NCBI GenBank assembly: GCA_964632395.1
Contig: CAZWES010000019.1
Location: forward strand, 1 to 22,000
Length of the DNA stretch: 22,000 bases
Direction of reading: 5' to 3'
Source of the DNA: CAZWES01 sp964632395
Lineage (GTDB): Bacteria; Patescibacteriota; Gracilibacteria; Peribacterales; Peribacteraceae
This document shows positions 5,510-12,181 of the stretch, one piece after another (the first letter of the stretch is position 1; the number at the start of each line of letters is the position of its first letter). The position numbers were made by a program, and so were the translations under genes. A model generated the notes under the pieces. The model made no database searches and was not told where the DNA came from. It worked only from the letters and a program-made list of their open reading frames with translations.

Positions 5510-7180
5510 TCAATAAACCTCCCCCATATAACACTCCTCACAAAACACCTTTTCCGGGCGCTCCGGCGAATAGCTTGTTTGAATTGCTTTGTTGCACTTT
5601 GCACAACTCCCTTCAAACATTGCCCGCGGATTCCTGAGAGCAAGACGGTTTTGATGGCGACACTCCGGACACACAGGCGGAACAGGCACGCCGATTTTTC
5701 TGTAAAACCTAAGTTCATGCGGAATCACTCGATAGTTTCTGGAGCACTGCACACATAACAAAATTTCATCAGTGATGCTGTCCTGAACATCTTCAATGTT
5801 GTCGGGAACCTCACATGTTTCAGGTACTGTCTTTTTCTCTGGTGCATCCCGCCAGTAAAAACCAAGCCGATCTGCATCCTCTTTTTTAATCGGATAATAT
5901 TCCTGTGCCACAGTCTCGTTATATGCAAACGGAGAGATTGATCCGGGCATAAATTCTCCCCACTCCCCTGCCTTTTTCATGTTTTCAATTATTTTTGGAA
6001 CGAGTTCTTCATATTCCTCTTTGGAATACTGTTTGTTCAGAATGCAATACTCTTTATGGTTAAGCGCAGCACATCCAAAAAGATCATGACTGTTATTGAT
6101 CATCCCGGAGTAGTAGCAATCGCTGCAGTAGTGTGATGCGTAACAAAAGGCACAGTGCTTCATATGCAGCGTAGAGCAAAGCTCGTAGCTAACTTCCGGA
6201 TCGTAGAGGGAGTAATTTAAGTCCTGGCAATCTTTTGCATTCAAAACATCGTAGAGATATCTGCAGTCCTCACATTCAGTTGCATTGAAGACTCCATGAC
6301 AGTTTTTACAGTTCTTGATGTTGTTCCCACTACAACGCTCACAATTCAAATTATACATATCGCGATATATCCCCTTCTCGATCCGTATCTTGTTCCAGAT
6401 CTTGAAGACTTCTTTTAGAGCATTATTTGACCCCAACCTAAGTTCTTTGAGTTTCTTCTCGTATTCCTCCTTAGAGTGCAGCTCGTTTAGGATGTAATAC
6501 TCTTTGTTTCGTAAATTGACGGAAAGCAGACAGTTCTTGCAGCCTTTGCAATCAAAACAGAAACTTAAGTCGCTGCAGCCATCCAAATACATCGAATGTT
6601 GGCATCCGTAACATTCATAACATTGGATGCACTCGTAGCAAAGTGTTGATTTGTAAGTGAAAGTGGAATCCACACAGTCTTTGCAGTATTTGATAAAGAG
6701 ATTGTAAAAACAATCCTCATTCGCCTCACCCGCAATATCCAAGTAACAATTCTTATCATCCCCACAATAATTGCAATACTCGCTGTTCTGGCAGTTCACG
6801 ATATCTATCCCCAGATGCGGAATATCCTTCATCAATGCATCAAACTGTGCGAAGAACGGTTTTTCCGGATCGTAATCTCTTCCGTAATCCATAGAATCCC
6901 AAGAGTCGCCATACCACGGCGTTGGCTTGTAAGCTTTGTATGGTCCATCCAGAGAAAAGATAGAAACATATTCCTCACCGGTGAGATCGCATTTTCGTTT
7001 GAAGAACGTGCGGTCATTTCTCCACGAGAGTCTGCGGCGAACACGACACTGCGGACAAAGCGTCGGAAGCGGTATGGAATACCTCTTCCCACCATATTCG
7101 GGCGAGACCTTTTCGTAGAAGGCCAGGTCTTCATTTGTGATCTCGAACTCTTGGCTGCATCCGGCACAAGGCTTCTGCAT
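5510..7180 (-). CDS. large Cys-rich multi-zinc-ribbon protein
   Basis: This is a 556-residue protein with about 45 cysteines, mostly CxxC pairs. The N-terminal module (CAGCSQEFEI, LAFYEKV, LCPQCRVRRRLSWRN) is repeated near the C-terminus (CVQCSRNYRVI, LRFYRKI, VCPECRHQNRLALRN) and followed by a further CAKC/CEEC ribbon. The middle (about 115-370) is a Cys/Tyr-rich array (CYECIQCYECYGCQ) with a doubled segment, KEYYILNELHSKEEYE and KEYCILNKQYSKEEYE. Similar proteins are, to my recollection, common in Patescibacteria without known function. Start ATG 7180 follows TAGAAT by 6 nt. It leads the zinc-ribbon/HEPN/MNT set, divergent from wHTH-MNT. Metal and nucleic-acid binding are plausible inferences only. 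Confidence 0.85.
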   Translation of the reverse strand: MQKPCAGCSQEFEITNEDLAFYEKVSPEYGGKRYSIPLPTLCPQCRVRRRLSWRNDRTFFKRKCDLTGEEYVSIFSLDGPYKAYKPTPWYGDSWDSMDYGRDYDPEKPFFAQFDALMKDIPHLGIDIVNCQNSEYCNYCGDDKNCYLDIAGEANEDCFYNLFIKYCKDCVDSTFTYKSTLCYECIQCYECYGCQHSMYLDGCSDLSFCFDCKGCKNCLLSVNLRNKEYYILNELHSKEEYEKKLKELRLGSNNALKEVFKIWNKIRIEKGIYRDMYNLNCERCSGNNIKNCKNCHGVFNATECEDCRYLYDVLNAKDCQDLNYSLYDPEVSYELCSTLHMKHCAFCYASHYCSDCYYSGMINNSHDLFGCAALNHKEYCILNKQYSKEEYEELVPKIIENMKKAGEWGEFMPGSISPFAYNETVAQEYYPIKKEDADRLGFYWRDAPEKKTVPETCEVPDNIEDVQDSITDEILLCVQCSRNYRVIPHELRFYRKIGVPVPPVCPECRHQNRLALRNPRAMFEGSCAKCNKAIQTSYSPERPEKVFCEECYMGEVY

Positions 7181-7186
7181 GCGCAA

Positions 7187-7192
7187 ATTCTA
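7187..7192 (-). promoter_or_regulatory. -10 box of the zinc-ribbon gene, leaderless arrangement
   Basis: TAGAAT on the minus strand, 6 nt before ATG 7180. It is divergent from, and within 20 bp of, the operator-containing promoter at 7207-7250. Confidence 0.55.
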
Positions 7193-7206
7193 ACAGAAAT
7201 TAAGTA

Positions 7207-7250
7207 TTGACTTTTACGCAATTTGCGTATAATCTTACGCAGTATGCATA
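7207..7250 (+). promoter_or_regulatory. promoter with paired palindromic operators of the wHTH-MNT gene
   Basis: TTGACT (7207-7212), a 15-bp spacer, TATAAT (7228-7233). A perfect 15-bp palindrome TACGCAATTTGCGTA (7215-7229) fills the spacer, and a second imperfect one TACGCAGTATGCATA (7236-7250) covers the transcription start and the ATG at 7244. Their centres are 21 bp apart, two helical turns. Autorepression by the encoded winged helix is the simple inference. Confidence 0.7.
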
Positions 7251-7906
7251 AATCCTCCACTATAGACGTTCTAATGCCGGATGTGCGCCACGAAATCCTG
7301 CACACCATTCTCATACAGAAAAATAAAAAGTGGTATTTAAGTAGGATCGCACGTCATTTACATCGCTCACCATCAAGCTTACAAAGAGAACTGGATGCGC
7401 TCGTAGCCGGAGAAATTCTGCAAACGTACCGCGATGGCAATCGCATCTATTACGAGCCAGATCCAAATTGTCCCATAATCGAAGAACTACAGGAAATACT
7501 CGTCAAGACAGGAGGTATTGTCGAGATCCTGCGAAGAATTCTCGCCAGATTCTCTTCCGATATTGACTGTGCATTCATATACGGATCTATGGCTCGAGGC
7601 GAAGAGGTGGCAGAAAGTGACATTGATCTTATGATAATCGGGAAAATCACTCTCTCTAAAATTGCACCACTCATCAGGAGAGCAGAAAAGCGACTGGAAC
7701 GCTCAATTAATCCAATAATTTTCACCAGAAAAGAAACTGAGGAAAAACTGCAAAAAGAAGACCATTTTTTAAAGACTGCGGTATCAGATGAATATATAAT
7801 CCTAATCGACAATGGAAACTCTTTTGCAGAAATATTTGGCCAAAAAGTTCGTTCATCCTCACCAAACAAGCAAAAAAGAGGTAGAAAATCTGCAAAAAAT
7901 CGTTGA
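7244..7906 (+). CDS. winged-helix / MNT nucleotidyltransferase fusion
   Basis: This is a 220-residue two-domain protein. Residues 12-75 form an ArsR-like winged helix (VRHEILHTIL, WYLSRIARHLHRSPSSLQRELDALVAGEI, wing TYRDGNRIYYEP). Residues 108-165 form a minimal nucleotidyltransferase (CAFIYGSMARGEEVAESDID with GS and DxD). The tail is basic (KQKRGRKSAKNR). ATG 7244 is chosen over the TTG 21 bp upstream, which would lie inside the -10 region. The last 95 bp overlap the HEPN gene in another frame. As a regulator fused to an antitoxin-like enzyme it probably controls its own promoter; this is an inference from the paired palindromes over that promoter. Confidence 0.85.
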   Translation: MHKSSTIDVLMPDVRHEILHTILIQKNKKWYLSRIARHLHRSPSSLQRELDALVAGEILQTYRDGNRIYYEPDPNCPIIEELQEILVKTGGIVEILRRILARFSSDIDCAFIYGSMARGEEVAESDIDLMIIGKITLSKIAPLIRRAEKRLERSINPIIFTRKETEEKLQKEDHFLKTAVSDEYIILIDNGNSFAEIFGQKVRSSSPNKQKRGRKSAKNR

Positions 7907-8279
7907 ACGGGATTTAAAAGATGCTTCCATCGCTGATCTTTCCACAGATAGGAGATTTTCGACCGCATACAATGCCGCACTGCAACTTGCAACAATAGTT
8001 ACTGCTTGTTCCGGGTATAGAATTGCAACAAGAGCTGGCCATCACAAAATCACATTTGATCTCCTCCCAGAATTTGCTGGAGATGAAGTGAAGCATTGGT
8101 CGGACTATTTTGATATTTGTCGTCGTAAAAGAAACATGGTCGATTACAACGTATCAGATATTTCCTCAGAAACAGAGACAGAAGAATTAATTCGTAAAGT
8201 CAAAGAGTTCCAAACTTTTGTGGAGGATTGGATGCGCACAAATTACCCCGACTTACTCTCATGCTCCCCCAACCCTTAA
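7812..8279 (+). CDS. HEPN-domain protein (partner of wHTH-MNT)
   Basis: This is a 155-residue HEPN-like protein. KKEVENLQKIVERDLKDASI, RRFSTAYNAALQLATIV and AGHHKITFDLLPEF, followed by DICRRKRNMVDY, match a HEPN subfamily usually encoded beside nucleotidyltransferases. At the site where active HEPN RNases have R-x4-6-H the sequence is RRKRNMVDY with no His, so RNase activity is questionable. ATG 7812 is kept because homologues, as I recall them, begin about this far before the KxExxNLxKIVERDLKDA block, despite a 95-bp out-of-frame overlap with the upstream gene. The 3' end overlaps rnpA by 19 bp, tying this pair to RNase P expression. Confidence 0.8.
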   Translation: METLLQKYLAKKFVHPHQTSKKEVENLQKIVERDLKDASIADLSTDRRFSTAYNAALQLATIVTACSGYRIATRAGHHKITFDLLPEFAGDEVKHWSDYFDICRRKRNMVDYNVSDISSETETEELIRKVKEFQTFVEDWMRTNYPDLLSCSPNP

Positions 8280-8617
8280 GAGGCCGAAAATCCGTCGAAC
8301 GCATACGTGATAAAGGCGAGACCTTCCGCGGAAGGCACATGTTCATCACATATCTGCCCGGAGCACCGCGGACTCAATTTGGGAAACAGGGATTATTCCT
8401 CGGAGTCGTTGCCTCCACAAAACTCCACAAAAGCGCAGTTAAAAGGAATAGGATGAGACGCCGCTGCCGCGAAGCTTTTCGTTTAACAATCAAGGATGAA
8501 AAAACACTGCCGACGTATCAGCTTATTATTAATCCGAGGAGATCGAGTATGGAATGTGAGTTTGGGGAACTGGAAGAAGATGTGAGGAGGTTTCTTCGGC
8601 ACATCAAGAAATATTGA
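8261..8617 (+). CDS. rnpA: ribonuclease P protein component
   Basis: This is a 118-residue basic protein that binds RNase P RNA and helps position the pre-tRNA 5' leader. GLFLGVVASTKLHKSAVKRN then RMRRRCREAFR (about residues 47-77) is the conserved RNR block, and YQLIINPRR is the later strand motif. ATG 8261 is preferred: it starts just before the family's usual N-terminal basic segment (PLRGRKSVERIRDKG), whereas a more upstream start would add 11 residues shared with the HEPN frame. The 19-bp overlap with the HEPN gene implies cotranscription. In most bacteria rnpA directly follows rpmH; here it is 3.47 kb away. Confidence 0.95.
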   Translation: MLPQPLRGRKSVERIRDKGETFRGRHMFITYLPGAPRTQFGKQGLFLGVVASTKLHKSAVKRNRMRRRCREAFRLTIKDEKTLPTYQLIINPRRSSMECEFGELEEDVRRFLRHIKKY

Positions 8618-8630
8618 CGGCAGGCTTCAT

Positions 8631-8763
8631 GTGGCACGGCAGTCCCCTGACGTGCCGCGTGGAAGAATAATGAGATTCGTTTTGTCTGCAGGAATCGCTG
8701 ATGGCGCTGGACTGGTTTTCGGTCACTATTTCCTCCGAAGCACGTCACTGAGTGACGTGCCAC
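8631..8763. repeat. palindromic element between rnpA and yidC
   Basis: Outer arms GTGGCACG (8631-8638) and CGTGCCAC (8756-8763) enclose two local hairpins: GGCACG/CGTGCC (8633-8638, 8651-8656) and a perfect 9-bp stem GCACGTCAC-TGA-GTGACGTGC (8740-8760). No yidD is present in this gap. The motif differs from the TCATGCTGAG family. Confidence 0.7.
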
Positions 8764-8808
8764 TGCATATGCTATCATTCCCCGGCATCTTTACTCCCAA
8801 TACAGTCA

Positions 8809-10098
8809 ATGCCCCCACAAAGCCCAAGACCTAAGAACAAGCTCCTCCAATTCGTCGTCACCTTCGCGATCGTATACCTGGTGACTTCGATGACTCTCAA
8901 GCTTTTCTTCCCGGAGCAATTTGCGAAGAAGAATGGGGAGCAGAAAAGAGAAGTGACTCCGATTGTTCTTGATGCACCAAGGAAAAGTGCACCACTTGGG
9001 CGCAATGTGGAAATTACAATTAAGAACCGGACGGAGACTGGAATCACGCTAACTGACCGTTGCCCCGAGCCTCCGGTAATAATTGAAGGAGTGTCGCAAG
9101 AGGAAGAAGGAAAGCTTTATCAGGTTGAATTGGAAGAGCCTGTTACTCCATGCGTAGCGCTGACGGAACTTCCTCCAAACAGCACAACAAAAATCAGCTT
9201 AAGCCCCTGGAAATACTCCGCATTCGGTGAGGCTGGCATCTACAAAATCTCACTTCCACTTGAAAGTACTCAGGAAGTCACAGGTGATGAGGTTGTGAGC
9301 ATGGAATTTAAGGTCAAAACTCCGGGGATGATGGTTTCGCTCTTCCGCGCCTTTATCAGCAAACCTCTTTTTAACGGACTTGTATTGATCGCGTCTATTC
9401 TCCCAAATCACAGCCTCGGCTGGTCAATCGTTATTATCACGCTGATTGTAAGATTGATACTCTTTTTCCCAAGCCAACACGCACTAGAAAGCCAGAAAAA
9501 GATGCAAACTTTGCAACCGAAAATTGATGAAATCAAAAAGAAGTACAAAGACAATCAGCAGAAAGTTACGCAGGAAACAATGGCACTCTGGAAGCGTGAA
9601 AAGATAAATCCATTCCAGTCGTGCCTGCCGACTTTGATACAGATTCCGATTCTGCTTGGCCTCTTCTTCATCATCCGTGATAGCGACGCACTGGAACTCG
9701 CGAAACATCTTTTGTATCCGCCTTTCCAGGCACTCGATTGGTCATTCGCAACCGTATTTCTCGGGCTGCTTGACCTTGGATACGTACCATTCAGGGAAGC
9801 AACCTCGTGGATGCCAACTCCATCAAATCTCCTGGTTATCGTAAAGAACGGCGCCATTCCACTCGCACTCGCAGCTGCGCAGTTCTTCCAGATGAAGCTA
9901 GCATTCGCAATGAAGAAAAAACCAAAGGAGCAGAAGCCGCTCGCAGAGCGGATGAATACTCAAACCATGATGATGTACATGTTCCCATTCATGATCTTCT
10001 TCATCGCGGGGAGCTTCCCTGCCGCAGTAAGCCTGTACTGGGGAACCTCGACCCTGTTCTCACTAGGGCAGCAGGTATTCGTTAATAAAAAACGGTAA
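8809..10098 (+). CDS. yidC: membrane protein insertase YidC/Oxa1
   Basis: This is a 429-residue insertase. ATG 8809 gives a short basic N-terminus and TM1 at about 12-34. Residues 60-170 form an extracytoplasmic beta-rich domain (NVEITIKNRTETGITL, TKISLSPWKYSAFGEAGIYK) much smaller than the large P1 domain of proteobacterial YidC. The conserved core follows: TM2 with the groove arginine in TLIVRLILFFPSQ (Arg215), the cytoplasmic helical hairpin (KMQTLQPKIDEIKKKYKDN), CLPTLIQIPILLGLF, and last TMs ending SLYWGTSTLFSLGQQ. It inserts membrane proteins with or after SecYEG. It lies between rnpA and jag as usual. Confidence 0.95.
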   Translation: MPPQSPRPKNKLLQFVVTFAIVYLVTSMTLKLFFPEQFAKKNGEQKREVTPIVLDAPRKSAPLGRNVEITIKNRTETGITLTDRCPEPPVIIEGVSQEEEGKLYQVELEEPVTPCVALTELPPNSTTKISLSPWKYSAFGEAGIYKISLPLESTQEVTGDEVVSMEFKVKTPGMMVSLFRAFISKPLFNGLVLIASILPNHSLGWSIVIITLIVRLILFFPSQHALESQKKMQTLQPKIDEIKKKYKDNQQKVTQETMALWKREKINPFQSCLPTLIQIPILLGLFFIIRDSDALELAKHLLYPPFQALDWSFATVFLGLLDLGYVPFREATSWMPTPSNLLVIVKNGAIPLALAAAQFFQMKLAFAMKKKPKEQKPLAERMNTQTMMMYMFPFMIFFIAGSFPAAVSLYWGTSTLFSLGQQVFVNKKR

Positions 10099-10100
10099 AA

Positions 10101-10187
10101 AGTTTTTAGTTATTAGTTTCTAGTTGTTAGTTTAGAGTAGATTTGAAGACCAAATTATTCGAAACTAAAAACTAATAACTAAAAACT
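10101..10187. repeat. heptamer-built inverted repeat between yidC and jag
   Basis: The left arm at 10101-10125 and right arm at 10163-10187 are complementary over 25 bp with one mismatch. The left side is a tandem array of TAGTTNN heptamers (TAGTTAT, TAGTTTC, TAGTTGT, TAGTTTA) over 10108-10135. The loop is about 37 nt. Same construction principle as the repeats before topA and rpmH, without their TTGTTCG core. Confidence 0.75.
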
Positions 10188-10209
10188 AGCAACTCGTCCA
10201 CATTCGTTG

Positions 10210-10215
10210 TATTCT
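10210..10215 (+). promoter_or_regulatory. -10 box of jag, near-leaderless
   Basis: TATTCT, 8 nt before ATG 10224. No clear Shine-Dalgarno sequence. Confidence 0.45.
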
Positions 10216-10223
10216 GACCATAC

Positions 10224-10769
10224 ATGCAAGACCTTATAAAAACAACACTGGAAACTCTGCTTAACGCGCTTGCACTCTCCTTCTCCAAAATAACAGTTGA
10301 GGAAGATGACGACATAATCCGCGTTGATATAGAATCCGCAGAAGCCTCGCGCCTTATTGGTTGGCACGGGGAGACGATCAACTCAATCCAGCACTTGTTG
10401 AAGTCGATTATCCGGGCAAAGCAGAAAGCGGAGAGGGCACCATTTATTGTTTTGGATGTGGATGGATACAAAAAGGCGCAGGAGGAAAAAGTATGCAACA
10501 TTGCAGAGCAGAAAATTGATTTTGTGCGCAGAAAAAAGACGAGAGTCGCACTACCACCGATGTCTCCATATTTCCGCCGCGTAGTTCACCTCTACATCGC
10601 AAATGATCCGGATTTGCAGGATATTACAACCGAGAGTGTTGGTGAGGGTGATTACCGACAGATTGTGTTGAAATTGAAGGAGGGCGGATTGGATGAGGGC
10701 GAAGAGTTGCAGCCGGTGATTGCGGAGGGGGAGGAGCCGGTTGGTGGGTTTGAGAATCTGGATGTTTGA
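10224..10769 (+). CDS. jag: Jag/KhpB-type KH-R3H RNA-binding protein
   Basis: This is a 181-residue RNA-binding protein. The KH domain is at about 20-90 with the GxxG-type loop IGWHGETINSIQHLLK. The R3H domain is at about 95-150 (ALPPMSPYFRRVVHLYIAND, then TTESVGEGDYRQIVLK) with the R-x3-H signature RVVHL. The N-terminal Jag-N domain is absent and an acidic tail of about 25 residues follows. In Firmicutes KhpB with KhpA affects cell elongation; location after yidC is the standard context. The start is supported by the TATTCT box. Confidence 0.93.
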   Translation: MQDLIKTTLETLLNALALSFSKITVEEDDDIIRVDIESAEASRLIGWHGETINSIQHLLKSIIRAKQKAERAPFIVLDVDGYKKAQEEKVCNIAEQKIDFVRRKKTRVALPPMSPYFRRVVHLYIANDPDLQDITTESVGEGDYRQIVLKLKEGGLDEGEELQPVIAEGEEPVGGFENLDV

Positions 10770-10775
10770 GTGTGT

Positions 10776-10781
10776 TATACT
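10776..10781 (+). promoter_or_regulatory. -10 box of the DUF433 gene, near-leaderless
   Basis: TATACT, 9 nt before ATG 10791, just after the jag stop. Confidence 0.5.
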
Positions 10782-10790
10782 GTCCGCGCT

Positions 10791-11045
10791 ATGGCAAAAG
10801 TTACTCTGAACGAACACATCATTGCCGATTCCGAAATCTGCCACGGGAAGCCCACGTTCAAAGGGACACGCATAATGGTGTGGCAAGTACTTTCGATGCT
10901 CGCAGCAGGTGAAGATCCAAAGGAAATTCTGAAAGCTTTCCCGGGGATTAAAATGGAGCATTTGCAGAGTGCACTAGACTACGCCGCTTCACTCACACGA
11001 AACAACTACATTGTAATAAACACCGGAGATGAAGTTACTGCTTGA
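10791..11045 (+). CDS. DUF433-family protein, probable antitoxin
   Basis: This is an 84-residue protein with the DUF433 pattern: ICHGKPTFKGTRIMVWQVLSM, then AAGEDPKEILKAFPGIKMEHLQSALDYA, a small helix-turn-helix fold. It overlaps the next gene by 17 bp. DUF433 proteins are recurrently encoded just before PIN-like DUF5615 proteins and are thought to be antitoxins of type II pairs; that role is inferred here. ATG 10791 is chosen because it follows a -10 box by 9 nt and agrees with the domain start; seven upstream codons would overlap the promoter. Confidence 0.88.
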   Translation: MAKVTLNEHIIADSEICHGKPTFKGTRIMVWQVLSMLAAGEDPKEILKAFPGIKMEHLQSALDYAASLTRNNYIVINTGDEVTA

Positions 11046-11364
11046 TGAGAATGTCCGCGCCGACCTGGATTCGTTTCTGAAAGAGCGTGGAGTTGATTTT
11101 ATTCGTATTGGAAAAGGCGCAAGCGATCGCATCATTTCGAAACAGTCTGCATCTGAAGATCGTGCGATAGTTACAAACGACAGCGACTTTGCATCAGCTA
11201 AAGCAACTGAGGTTTATGCAGTTATTCTGCTCCGCATTCCACAAAATGATGTAGTGGCTTTGCTGAATGCATTCGAAAAACTTCTTAGTGAATGCAAAGA
11301 ATATGAAGGAAAGCTGATTATGCTCAGCTCTGATGTTTGGTCAGAGAATTTGCTGAAAAGCTGA
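11029..11364 (+). CDS. DUF5615 PIN-like protein, probable toxin
   Basis: This is a 111-residue protein. It opens MKLLLDENVRADLDSFLKERG, with the N-terminal acidic residues typical of PIN-like Mut7-C/DUF5615 folds. AIVTNDSDFASAK supplies the second acidic cluster, and VILLRIPQNDVVALLNAFEKLL the later strand and helix. PIN-like folds are metal-dependent RNases in the characterised cases. It is coupled to the upstream DUF433 gene by 17 bp of overlap, and GGAG lies immediately before the ATG. The length is normal. The toxin role is inferred from pairing. Confidence 0.85.
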   Translation: MKLLLDENVRADLDSFLKERGVDFIRIGKGASDRIISKQSASEDRAIVTNDSDFASAKATEVYAVILLRIPQNDVVALLNAFEKLLSECKEYEGKLIMLSSDVWSENLLKS

Positions 11365-11395
11365 AGGATGGCTAAAAAGTGATATCATAACTGGC

Positions 11396-11932
11396 ATGTT
11401 CAAACTTGTCGGAATCCTCCTTTCGCTCTGCATCCTTGCATTTATAAGTGTGATGGGGATGCAGTATCTTGGAATTACTCTTGATCGCACATCCACAGGA
11501 TTGGAAAATCTGGAGCGGCCTTCTGCAGAAAAAAACTCTGACGCAGTCACTGCGCCAACAAACCAAAATGCTCCAAAAAAACCTGAAGGGGAATCCGCTA
11601 TCCCCGCATATCGGGAATCATACGATGATCAGAGGCGTGCGGATGTTAATACTATCTTGAATGCTTTGTGGCAATATGCAATTGATAACGGAGGAGTGCT
11701 TCCTGGCCAATTATCTCCCGAGCCAAAGGATGTTTGTAGATCCTCTGCAGAAAGTTGTAGCGGACTTTTGGATTTGAGAGATGAACTGGAAGGGCCGTAT
11801 CTCGTCAAAATTCCGGAAGATCCAGTGACAGCAAAAACAGGAAATGGAACAAGATATTTTGTTAAAGCAGAGGGAATGCAGATTACGGTCAGTGCTCCGG
11901 ATGCGGGCGCTGAAGTTAGTGTTTCGAGGTGA
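11396..11932 (+). CDS. pilin-like / secreted protein with N-terminal membrane anchor
   Basis: This is a 178-residue protein. Residues 3-25 (KLVGILLSLCILAFISVMG) form a signal anchor. A low-complexity Pro/Ala/Asn linker (about 40-75) follows, then a globular domain with RRADVNTILNALWQYAIDNG, DVCRSSAESCSG, LVKIPEDPVTAKTGNGTRYF. The helix ending in a YxxDNG-type turn and the PxDP segment resemble C-terminal domains of type IV pilin-like proteins in Patescibacteria. A class III prepilin cleavage motif is not evident. An extended -10 (TGATATCAT) ends 7 nt before the ATG. The function is tentative. Confidence 0.65.
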   Translation: MFKLVGILLSLCILAFISVMGMQYLGITLDRTSTGLENLERPSAEKNSDAVTAPTNQNAPKKPEGESAIPAYRESYDDQRRADVNTILNALWQYAIDNGGVLPGQLSPEPKDVCRSSAESCSGLLDLRDELEGPYLVKIPEDPVTAKTGNGTRYFVKAEGMQITVSAPDAGAEVSVSR

Positions 11933-11937
11933 CCCCA

Positions 11938-11959
11938 CCATCAGAATAAATTCTGATGG
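11938..11959. terminator. short perfect hairpin after the pilin-like gene
   Basis: CCATCAGAAT-AA-ATTCTGATGG, a 10-bp perfect inverted repeat starting 6 bp after the stop. No T-run follows, so it could be an RNA 3'-end stabiliser rather than a classical terminator. Confidence 0.5.
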
Positions 11960-11998
11960 GCGCAGGTTTAAACCACTTGCGATAGATTCTGTGAGTGC

Positions 11999-12004
11999 TA
12001 TAAA
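11999..12004 (+). promoter_or_regulatory. -10 box of the 12011 micro-ORF
   Basis: TATAAA preceded by TGC (extended -10), exactly 6 nt before ATG 12011. Confidence 0.55.
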
Positions 12005-12010
12005 TAAGGC

Positions 12011-12181
12011 ATGTCAGAAGCAACCGAAGCCATCCCCTCCGACCAGGAAACGGATCAAGAAGTACCATCAACCAAGCAAATACTGGCAGAAATCGAAAGA
12101 GAGCTGCAGTGGGCAGCAACGTATGCTGGTGAGCTTTTCCGGATGCATCGCGAATTAGGTATCCCACCTAAAAAAGATTAA
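12011..12181 (+). CDS. small acidic protein, unknown function (56 aa)
   Basis: This short ORF has an acidic, Gln/Ser-rich N-terminus (MSEATEAIPSDQETDQEVPS) followed by a predicted amphipathic helix (TKQILAEIERELQWAATYAG, then ELFRMHRELGI) and PPKKD. I do not recognise a family. Support for its reality comes from an extended -10 six nt before the ATG, matching the arrangement of other genes here, and from a TAA stop that overlaps the convergent HIT stop in a TTAA palindrome. The helical half could mediate a protein contact. Confidence 0.6.
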   Translation: MSEATEAIPSDQETDQEVPSTKQILAEIERELQWAATYAGELFRMHRELGIPPKKD

